From Myxococcus sp. RHSTA-1-4 (GTDB lineage Bacteria; Myxococcota; Myxococcia; Myxococcales; Myxococcaceae): a stretch of DNA of 64,000 bases. The position numbers and the translations under genes are program-made. Position 1 is the first letter of the stretch. Each line of letters starts with the position of its first letter. Positions 58,401 through 64,000 of the stretch are shown piece by piece. The stretch is from assembly GCF_020037125.1 (NCBI RefSeq), contig NZ_JAIQDG010000002.1:434001-498000 (forward strand). Reading direction: 5' to 3'. The notes below the pieces were generated by a model, which saw only the letters and a program-made list of their open reading frames with translations, ran no database searches and was not told where the DNA came from.

Positions 58401-58720
58401 TTCATCTCGCACAGGGCGTAGCCGCCGAAGGGGTCGGTGAAGTGGGCGAGCGCGTACTCCTCGCTCTCCAGCTGGCGGCGCACGGCGCGCTCGAAGGCCT
58501 GGATGCGGGACGCCAGGTCCCCCGAGCCTACCGGCACCCGTAGCAGGCGGGCTCCCTGGTACTTCTCGATGTGGGAGTGGTCAGGCGTCTTCGCCGATAG
58601 CACCACCACGGAGAAGCGGTCCGGCAGCGCCTTGAGGTACTCCGTGACACGACGCGACGAGCCCGATGGGCCGGGGATGACGTCGAAACTGCACAGGAGC
58701 AGTCTGGGCAGGTCGCTCAA
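55469..58720 (-). CDS. GT4 glycosyltransferase with long repetitive disordered C-terminus
   Basis: 1,083 residues. Residues 1-390 are a GT4 (GT-B fold) glycosyltransferase: LLLCSFDVIPGPSGSSRRVTEYL at the N-terminus, LRLMYLGSQVGWQGLPTLLRAMAL in the second Rossmann domain, and the nucleotide-sugar site GPLAKVSEYFAAGRPVIAADLP. Residues about 395-1083 are Pro/Ala/Glu/Arg-rich and repetitive (EEPPAPTPVVRAPA; TQETVLPPVIRGGASASEPERP), likely disordered, ending in an acidic stretch and a short tail. Divergent from the DUF4912/GH57 pair at 58853. The sugar and acceptor are unknown; an alpha-glucan or cell-surface polymer is a guess. Confidence 0.85.
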   Translation of the reverse strand: MSDLPRLLLCSFDVIPGPSGSSRRVTEYLKALPDRFSVVVLSAKTPDHSHIEKYQGARLLRVPVGSGDLASRIQAFERAVRRQLESEEYALAHFTDPFGGYALCEMKADYGYRLIYEAQTFPSQELRYTHPQTEGDRRFLSKVRRQELFCLMNADLIITGSRTTRAHIQSLGASEELIHVLRAPVDLQPYAPDVLGIPDGQPLRLMYLGSQVGWQGLPTLLRAMALAVRQADVRLTLVGARHADWQPHLDDLVKELGLQERVEFQPPVAHDDLAKVLALADVGVLPMDDVERNRQQGGPLAKVSEYFAAGRPVIAADLPVTRELIPPGTALFFPPGDTQALAQHIVELARDVPRRVELGRKARAHAEEVLDAGLIRGKLLDLYDSLLDKRSVPVAPRGEDDLPSPTTVTGTPTNRLAALLPPEGTPVTRKPEPPGTRASAPPASNEPSREELPLVMGQVLDEGVDTRLVKTELEEQPSGPPVVMGLPLRESAPSPSTVEVSESLSSMMGETASPTSGRADTGAGEPPSLAEEPPTPAIRSSGTSGDEEPPAPTPVVRAPAAPEEPPAPTPVVRAPASIDSEEPPAPTPVVRAPAPPDSEEPPAPTPITRAPGPYPREEAPFAAFGARAPLGATREEPPAPAVRGSTREEAPTPVAFRATVVATREDAPASTGRSAVTPYRDDEPPAPTPIVKVPEALLMREESLTQSSTSRASSPSRTSIPALSSRSTSARVETPSRRIAPLATPSRGTSAIEPERPRASSQEPAPLPPIRGGAASSEPALPPAIRGGASASEPERSRSSTQETALPPVIRGGPPSQETVIPPVLRAAGPTSDMERPRTPTQETVLPPVIRGGASASEPERPPPVLRPSAASTDGEKLPQIRGGLVTSELERPPALPPRAAAPPPVPRQRPPQLTPTEPPRLTPVSRPVVPPSLKASVPAAAGTEDEPEEISEDEAQPIDDGTDGTATPAHSRPRLDEPDEISSDEVEDAEVSATGAARLLDEAELHEVESEQAPVDEGPAPEPVPSSLNPWFAQLAHGYCPPDGIRFDRPTPPTTFPGRDEDTQPSRQPPTRAPGVVRGKSS
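56898..57090 (-). repeat. Near-identical 50-bp repeats in the glycosyltransferase tail
   Basis: Four successive units contain ggcgccggaggctcctcgg or a close variant, each encoding EEPPAPTP-V/I-VRAP. Units are about 50-65 bp and in frame. Confidence 0.75.
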
Positions 58721-58852
58721 GCATGGGCAGGATACCGGGCCGCATCCTGGGTGTCATCGGGCGATGCAGGGGGAGGGGGGGTCGGGCGAAGAACACATGA
58801 AATGCTGGCACGTTGACCCTCCACTGCCAGCGACCTAAAGGCGGCCTTGCCT

Positions 58853-60745
58853 ATGGACGACCTCAAGAGCGTGACCGTCAGCCACCTGCGCGAGCTGGCC
58901 CAGAAGCACCTGGGGGGCGGTTACAGCAAGATGAAGAAGGAGGAATTGATCGCCGCGCTCGCCGCGTATGTCCCCGCCCTGGCGAAGCTCGCCAGGCTGG
59001 CAGGCATCACCGTGACGCGGAAAAGTTCCACCGCGAAGAGGGCCGCCCCGGCGAAGAAGGCCGCTACGGCCACGGAAGCGGAGCCGGCCCGGGCCGCCAG
59101 GACGGAGCGTCCCAGGAGCGCGGCCGCGAAGAAGTCCACCGCCGCTGCAAAGGAGAAGTCGTCTGGCGGCCGGGCCGCCGCGTCGAAGCCGGCTTCCAAG
59201 GTGAAGGAGGTCCGGCAGAAGGTGGCGGCGAAGGTGAAGGAGGCCCTGGAGCCCAGGACGGCTTCCACGGTGAAGGCGGCTCCCAAGGTGAAGGCGGCTC
59301 CGGAGCCGCGACCGCCCCGAGACACCACCGCGAAGGCGAAGCCCGTCGAGCAGCTCGGCGAGGGGCGGGTGTCCGCGCCCAAGCGGGTGGCGGCCAAGCG
59401 GGCATCGGAGAAGCCGGGCGCCACCCCGCCTGCTCGCCCTGCCCAGGTGGTGACGTTCCTTCCCAAGGCCCGTGCGTCCAGGGAGCCGGCGGCTTCCAAC
59501 ACGCCCGTTCCCGAGCCGACGGCGGGCGCCATCACGGGAGTGGCGGATGCGTTCGCTTCGACGCCGGCTCCGGAAGCACCGGCCGCTCCGCCAGTCGAAC
59601 AGCACGCCGCGGAGCCGCTGGTGGAGGGCTTCTTCGTGGCGCGAGTCGCGGGGGAGGACGAGGCGCGCCGCCATCACATGGTGGGGGAGTCGCAGCGGCC
59701 GCCCTCCTCGAATCACCTCGCGGAGTACGACGAGGGACTGGGAGAGCTTCCGGCCGGGTACCAGGACGACGGCGCGCTGCTGCTGCCGAAGGATCCGCAC
59801 ACGCTGTTCGTCTCGTGGGACTTCAGTTCCGCCGCGAAGAGCCGGGCGATGCGGGGCCTGGAGTCACCGCGCGCCGTGCTGCGGGTGTTCGACGGGGAGA
59901 AGCTGGCGCGCGAGCAGGACTGCATGCTCGAGATGCACGGCTTCTACATCCACGGCCTGCAGCCGGGCCGGCCCTACCGGGTGGAGGTGCACTTCGTCGG
60001 ACGGGATGGCCGCTCTCGCCGTATCGGTCAATCCAGCAACCGGGTGGCGCTTCCGCCCATCGGTACGTCCACGGACCATACGGTGCGCTTCCTCCGCGTC
60101 CCCACGCCGCGCGCGCCCGAGCCGCAGTTCCTGCCGGAGAGGGTGCCGCCGGTGCGCGCAAACGCTCCGGAGGCCGAGGAGCGCGAGTACATCACCTGGC
60201 GCCGCGTGAGCCTGCCGGGCAGCGCGGGCGCGCAGGACATCCCCGAGTCCCGTCGCGAGCGGAGCGGGCCGGGGCCGGGAGCGCCGGCCGCTTCCCATAT
60301 GGAAGCCGTGCCGCGCCCGGCGGGAGCGTCGGACCAGCGGTACGTGGAGTCGCGGGAGCGTGCGCCGGGGGCCTCGGACATGCGCTACCTGGAGTCCACG
60401 GAGCGCGCGCCGGGGGCCTCGGAGCAGCGCTACCTGGAGGCGCCGCGGGAGCGTCCGTACCTCGACGTGGGCCGCGCGCCCGGTGCGTCGGACCTGCGCT
60501 ACCTGGAATCCCCGGGCCGGGCTCCGGGGGCCTCGGACATGCGCTACCAGGAGGCGTGGCCGGGTAGGGCGTCGGCGCCGTACCAGTACCTGGACATCGG
60601 GCGGGCTCCCGGCGGCGCGTCGGACCTGCGCTACGGGGCCTCGCCAGGGCGTGCGCCGGGTGCTTCGGACTCCGCGTCGCGTCCCCAGGGCTCCTCGGAG
60701 GAGCCGCTCCCCCGGAAGCCGCCTTCGGGCGGAGGCCACTCGTGA
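58853..60745 (+). CDS. DUF4912 protein with SAP-like N-terminus and repetitive tail
   Basis: 630 residues from the ATG at 58853 (AAGGCGG upstream). Residues 1-45 resemble a Rho-N/SAP helix pair (VSHLRELAQKHLGGGYSKMKKEELIAALAAYV). A Lys/Ala/Pro-rich, histone-H1-like stretch runs to about 200. The DUF4912 domain lies at about 290-430 (LPKDPHTLFVSWDFSSA, GLQPGRPYRVEVHFVG, NRVALPP). The C-terminal 200 residues hold repeats of RAPGASDLRYLES. DUF4912 genes commonly sit beside GH57 branching enzymes and glycosyltransferases, as here. The domain may bind glycan; the basic stretch could bind nucleic acid or polyanions. Confidence 0.85.
   Translation: MDDLKSVTVSHLRELAQKHLGGGYSKMKKEELIAALAAYVPALAKLARLAGITVTRKSSTAKRAAPAKKAATATEAEPARAARTERPRSAAAKKSTAAAKEKSSGGRAAASKPASKVKEVRQKVAAKVKEALEPRTASTVKAAPKVKAAPEPRPPRDTTAKAKPVEQLGEGRVSAPKRVAAKRASEKPGATPPARPAQVVTFLPKARASREPAASNTPVPEPTAGAITGVADAFASTPAPEAPAAPPVEQHAAEPLVEGFFVARVAGEDEARRHHMVGESQRPPSSNHLAEYDEGLGELPAGYQDDGALLLPKDPHTLFVSWDFSSAAKSRAMRGLESPRAVLRVFDGEKLAREQDCMLEMHGFYIHGLQPGRPYRVEVHFVGRDGRSRRIGQSSNRVALPPIGTSTDHTVRFLRVPTPRAPEPQFLPERVPPVRANAPEAEEREYITWRRVSLPGSAGAQDIPESRRERSGPGPGAPAASHMEAVPRPAGASDQRYVESRERAPGASDMRYLESTERAPGASEQRYLEAPRERPYLDVGRAPGASDLRYLESPGRAPGASDMRYQEAWPGRASAPYQYLDIGRAPGGASDLRYGASPGRAPGASDSASRPQGSSEEPLPRKPPSGGGHS
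60325..60670 (+). repeat. GASD-RYLES repeats at the end of the DUF4912 gene
   Basis: Seven to eight in-frame units of the form (G/R)APGASD-x-RYLE(S/A), about 36-54 bp each. They encode a Pro/Gly/Arg tail. Confidence 0.7.
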
Positions 60746-60770
60746 ACCCGCACGGACATCTCGAACGCTT

Positions 60771-62363
60771 ATGAGCCTGGGCTCTCTCGCGCTGGTCCTC
60801 CACGCGCACCTTCCATTCGTCCGCCACCCCGAGCACGAGAACTTCCTCGAGGAGGATTGGCTCTACGAGGCCATCTCCGAGACGTACATTCCGCTGCTGC
60901 TCGTCTTCGACAAGCTGGCGGAGGACGAGGTCCCGTTCCGGGTGTCGATGACGCTGTCTCCCACGCTCGTCTCGATGCTGCGGGACGAGTTGTTGATGAC
61001 GCGCTACGCGCGGCGGCTGGACTCCCTCTGCGAGCTGGGCGACCGCGAGGTCCACCGCACCCGGAACGACCCGACGTTCGGGCGGCTGGCCCGCTTCCAC
61101 CGCGACCACTTCGAGTCCCTGCGCCGGGCCTTCCACGAGCGCTACCGGCGCGACCTGGTGCCCGCCTTCCGCCGCCTCCAGGACGCGGGGCACCTGGACA
61201 TCCTCACCTGCAACGCCACGCACGGCTTCCTGCCGCTCATGCAGCAGGTGCCGGAGGCCGTGCGCGCGCAGGTGACGGTGGCCGCCAACCACTACCGCCA
61301 GAACTTCGGCAGGGACCCGGCCGGCATCTGGCTGGCCGAGTGTGGCTACTACCCCGGGCTGGAGCGGCTGCTCGCCGCCGAGCGCATCCGCTACTTCTTC
61401 GTGGACACCCACGGCCTCACGGACGCCACGCCCCGTCCGCTCCACGGCCCCTACGCCCCCATCTTCACCGAGGTGGGCGTGGCCGCCTACGCGAGAGACC
61501 CGGAGAGCAGCCAGCAGGTCTGGAGCACCGAGTTCGGCTACCCCGGCGACCCGGCCTACCGCGAGTTCTATCGGGACATCGGCTGGGACCTGGACCTGGA
61601 CTACGTCCGCCCGTACATCCAGCCCACCGGCGACCGGAAGAACACCGGCTTCAAGTACTTCCGCATCACCGGCAAGACGAACGACAAGCAGCCCTATGAC
61701 CCGGACGCCGCCCGTGAGCGCGCCGCGGTCCACGCCGGCAACTTCCTGTTCAACCGCGAGCGGCAGATCGAGCACCTCGCCTCTCGCCTGGGAGGCCGCA
61801 AGCCGGTGGTGGTCGCCCCCTACGACGCGGAGCTGTTCGGCCACTGGTGGTTCGAGGGGCCCATGTTCCTCGACTTCCTCATCCGCAAGGCCGCGTATGA
61901 CCAGAAGACCTTCACGCTGGTGACGCCCTCGGACGACCTGCGGGAGAATCCGGAGAACCAGGTGGCCACGCCGCCGCTGTCCTCGTGGGGCGCGGGCGGC
62001 TACGCCAACATGTGGCTGGACAGCTCCAACGACTGGATCTACCGCCACCTGCACCACTGCGCGAAGCAGATGGTGGAACTGGCCCGGGACTTCCCAGACT
62101 CCGCCAGTCCCCTGCATCGCCGGGCGCTCAACCAGGCCGCGCGCGAGCTGCTGCTCGCCCAGTCCTCCGACTGGGCCTTCATCATGAAGACGGGCACCAT
62201 GGTGGAGTACGCGCGGCGCCGCACCCGCGAGCACGTCCTGCGCTTCCAGCGGCTGCACGACGAGTTGCGCGCCGGCACCATCGACGAGGGCTGGCTGGCC
62301 CACGTCGAGGGCCGTGACAACCTCTTCCCCGAGCTGGACTACCGCGTGTACCGGCCCGGCTGA
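60771..62363 (+). CDS. GH57 family 1,4-alpha-glucan branching enzyme (DUF1957 type)
   Basis: 530 residues. The GH57 barrel starts LALVLHAHLPFVRHPEHENFLEEDWLYEAI. The nucleophile lies in IWLAECGYYPG (Glu190) and the acid/base in APYDAELFGHWWFEG (Asp352), positions that match characterised GH57 branching enzymes. The C-terminal DUF1957 helical part is complete. It forms alpha-1,6 branches in glycogen-like polymer. Its ATG is 25 nt after the DUF4912 gene. Confidence 0.92.
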   Translation: MSLGSLALVLHAHLPFVRHPEHENFLEEDWLYEAISETYIPLLLVFDKLAEDEVPFRVSMTLSPTLVSMLRDELLMTRYARRLDSLCELGDREVHRTRNDPTFGRLARFHRDHFESLRRAFHERYRRDLVPAFRRLQDAGHLDILTCNATHGFLPLMQQVPEAVRAQVTVAANHYRQNFGRDPAGIWLAECGYYPGLERLLAAERIRYFFVDTHGLTDATPRPLHGPYAPIFTEVGVAAYARDPESSQQVWSTEFGYPGDPAYREFYRDIGWDLDLDYVRPYIQPTGDRKNTGFKYFRITGKTNDKQPYDPDAARERAAVHAGNFLFNRERQIEHLASRLGGRKPVVVAPYDAELFGHWWFEGPMFLDFLIRKAAYDQKTFTLVTPSDDLRENPENQVATPPLSSWGAGGYANMWLDSSNDWIYRHLHHCAKQMVELARDFPDSASPLHRRALNQAARELLLAQSSDWAFIMKTGTMVEYARRRTREHVLRFQRLHDELRAGTIDEGWLAHVEGRDNLFPELDYRVYRPG

Positions 62364-62370
62364 GCCCCCA

Positions 62371-62402
62371 GGGAACAGTCGGGTGGGCGGACTGTTTCCC
62401 TT
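62371..62402 (+). terminator. Probable terminator of the DUF4912-GH57 operon
   Basis: GGGAACAGTC / GACTGTTTCCC (one bulge) with an 8-nt loop, then TTCC. It lies 8 nt after the stop. Confidence 0.55.
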
Positions 62403-62463
62403 CCGTCGCCAGGGGGTGGGTTTCGCTTGCGGGACGTCATTTCCGCCTTAGCTAGGAATGCAT

Positions 62464-63960
62464 ATGAACCGTTCTCCCGTCGCTCCCCGGAGGGCCCTGG
62501 TCGCGGCGCTCCTGCTGGCACTGCCAGGCGCCTCCTTCGCCCAGGCCCCGGCCGCCCCGAAGCCGGCCCAGCCCGCTTCGCAGGGGGCGCAGCCGGCTCC
62601 GGCTCCGGATGGCAACGTCCTCCAGCCCGCCACGCGCGAGGCCCAGGCGCTTCCGTCGCTGGCGCCGCTGGTGGAGTCCGTGAAGACCGCGGTGGTCAAC
62701 GTGGACGTGCAGGCCCGGGGTGGGGGCGGCATGGAGGGCATGGAGGGGAACCCGTTCTTCGACCGCTTCTTCGGCGGTGGCCGTGGCGGGCCGCGCGAGC
62801 CCATCCGTCAGGGCGCGGGCTCCGGCTTCATCATCGACCCCAAGGGCATCATCCTCACCAACAACCACGTGGTGGAGGACGCGGTCTCCATCACCATCCG
62901 CCTGGATGACGGGCGCACCTTCGCGGGCGACGTGGTGGGGCGAGATCCGCTCACCGACGTGGCGCTGGTGAAGGTGAAGGAGAAGGTCGAGAACCTGCCC
63001 ACGGTGAAGCTGGGAGACTCGGACGCGCTGCGCGTGGGCGACTGGGTGGTGGCCATCGGCAACCCGTTCGGCCTCGCCTCCAGCGTGAGCCTGGGCATCG
63101 TCTCCGCGCGCGCCCGCGAGATTGGCGCCAGCGCGTATGACGAGTTCCTCCAGACGGACGCCGCCATCAACCCCGGCAACTCCGGCGGCCCGCTCTTCAA
63201 CATGAAGGGCGAGGTGGTGGGCATCAACACCGCCATCGTCGGTGGGGGCACGGGCATCGGCTTCGCGGTGCCCAGCAACCTGGTGAAGGCGCTGCTGCCA
63301 CAGCTCGAGAAGGAAGGCGCCGTCACCCGCGCGTGGCTGGGCGTGGGCATCCAGGACCTGACGAGGGACCTGGCCGGCGCGCTCAAGTTGCCGGTGACGG
63401 AGGGCGCCATCATCACCCAGGTCAACCCGGGCTCGCCCGCGGCCAAGGGGGGGCTGAAGGCGGACGACGTCGTCACCGCCATCGACGGCCGGCCGGTGAC
63501 CTCCAGCAGCGAGCTGACCCGCACCGTGGCGCTCAAGCGTCCGGGCAGCACCTCCACGCTGACCGTCTTCCGCGAGGGCAAGAAGCAGGACGTGAAGGTG
63601 ACGCTGGGCACGCGGCCGGACCTGGAGGGCGTGGCCTCCAAGCGGCCGAGCGCCACCGACGAGCAGGAGAGCTCGCGCCGCGTGGGCGTCAGCCTCCAGA
63701 ACCTGGACGCGCGCACCGCGCAGCAGGCGGGCTTCACCGAGCGCCAGGGCGCGCTCATCACCGACGTGGTGCCCGGCTCTCCGGCGGACCGCGCACAGCT
63801 CGAGCCCGGCATGCTGGTGGTGGAGGCCAACCGCAAGCCCGTGAACAGCGCGGACGAACTGGCGCGCGTCATCCGGTCCGCGAAGTCGGGTACCACGCTG
63901 CTCCTGCGCGTGGCGGGGCCGGGGGGCAACCGCAACCTGCGCGCCCTCCGGGTGCCGTGA
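62464..63960 (+). CDS. Periplasmic serine protease, HtrA/DegP family
   Basis: 498 residues from the ATG at 62464; AGGA is well spaced for this ATG and too close for the one at 62458. A signal peptide ends ASFAQ. A Pro/Ala linker and a Gly-rich stretch (GGGGMEGMEGNPFFDRFFGG) precede the trypsin-like domain with triad His135 (NNHVVE), Asp165 (PLTDVAL) and Ser240 (NPGNSGGPL). Two PDZ domains follow (residues about 300-390 and 405-495), as in DegP/DegQ. It degrades or refolds misfolded envelope proteins. It is monocistronic. Confidence 0.94.
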   Translation: MNRSPVAPRRALVAALLLALPGASFAQAPAAPKPAQPASQGAQPAPAPDGNVLQPATREAQALPSLAPLVESVKTAVVNVDVQARGGGGMEGMEGNPFFDRFFGGGRGGPREPIRQGAGSGFIIDPKGIILTNNHVVEDAVSITIRLDDGRTFAGDVVGRDPLTDVALVKVKEKVENLPTVKLGDSDALRVGDWVVAIGNPFGLASSVSLGIVSARAREIGASAYDEFLQTDAAINPGNSGGPLFNMKGEVVGINTAIVGGGTGIGFAVPSNLVKALLPQLEKEGAVTRAWLGVGIQDLTRDLAGALKLPVTEGAIITQVNPGSPAAKGGLKADDVVTAIDGRPVTSSSELTRTVALKRPGSTSTLTVFREGKKQDVKVTLGTRPDLEGVASKRPSATDEQESSRRVGVSLQNLDARTAQQAGFTERQGALITDVVPGSPADRAQLEPGMLVVEANRKPVNSADELARVIRSAKSGTTLLLRVAGPGGNRNLRALRVP

Positions 63961-64000
63961 GGCGGAGCGTGCGTGCCTACGCCTTGGCCACGCCGCCCGG

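Noticed and set aside
58807..58824. CTGGCACGTTGACCCTCC as a sigma-54 promoter
   Set aside because: The -24-like TGGCACG is present but no GC follows at the required 10-nt spacing.
58814..58842. TTGACC-17-TAAAGG before the DUF4912 gene
   Set aside because: The transcript would begin about 4 nt before the ATG, and TAAAGG overlaps the ribosome-binding site; a chance match is likely.
63977..64000. Possible 3' end of a minus-strand gene (PGGVAKA then TAG)
   Set aside because: Only seven codons are visible before the window ends; cannot be supported.

Overview
This is about 64 kb of very GC-rich, densely coded chromosome from a myxobacterium, most likely Myxococcaceae (Myxococcus, Corallococcus or Pyxidicoccus type). 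The strongest marker is a full-length AglZ homologue (51185-55369): a pseudo-receiver followed by a roughly 1,150-residue coiled coil, known only from gliding myxobacteria. Other typical traits are a non-RD Ser/Thr kinase, many secreted lipoproteins, GTG/TTG starts, a sigma-54-type promoter and long Pro/Ala-rich tails. I see no insertion sequence, prophage, CRISPR array, tRNA or rRNA.

Layout, left part. 1-1986 (-) is a zinc/metal-uptake operon: small His-containing membrane protein, outer-membrane beta-barrel, and the start of a ZnuA-like binding protein. Divergent from it, 2143-4575 (+) holds a Rieske protein, an unusual FolE paralogue and a GlcD-type FAD oxidase. Then come an RpoH-like sigma factor (4796), a TPR protein overlapping a long-chain acyl-CoA synthetase (5699-8307), tatA (8458, -), a degenerate histidine kinase divergent from a lone receiver (8788-10373), an SCP2 lipid-binding protein and an alpha-methylacyl-CoA racemase-like enzyme (10472-12109). 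Next is a MarR-controlled RND efflux operon (13638-18478, -), divergent from an acyl-CoA dehydrogenase (18796). The upstream DNA between the last two holds two AT-rich palindromes.

Middle part. A sigma-54-type promoter precedes a secreted M35 (aspzincin) metallopeptidase (20233). It is followed by a 1,173-residue lipoprotein with a LamG-like domain and one CxxCH motif, a small deaminase-like protein (25087), three small membrane/zinc-ribbon proteins, rlmE and a 2,015-residue alpha-2-macroglobulin (27893-33940). 33990-36413 (-) is a three-gene secreted-protein operon: an EndoU-type nuclease, a JAMM-like lipoprotein split by one in-frame TAG, and a small exported protein. Its upstream region carries two near-identical 23-bp palindromes. 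tyrS, a YmdB-type phosphodiesterase and fau follow (36724-39467, -), and directly upstream of fau lies a good candidate for 6S RNA (ssrS).

Right part. A TPR protein overlaps a Ser/Thr kinase (39843-41812). Then come a cysteine desulfurase overlapping a DHH phosphoesterase, a Fic-fold protein lacking the catalytic histidine, an AAA+ ATPase, ilvE, a patatin-like lipase with a MoxR ATPase, and aglZ. Divergent from each other at 58.8 kb are a GT4 glycosyltransferase with a 680-residue repetitive disordered tail, and a DUF4912 protein plus GH57 branching enzyme. These three look like an alpha-glucan-related locus. The window closes with an HtrA/DegP protease.

Most of the region is ordinary chromosome. 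The most unusual places are the EndoU/JAMM operon with its twin palindromes and amber codon, the pseudo-Fic gene, the FolE paralogue beside the zinc locus, and the GT4-IDR/DUF4912/GH57 group.
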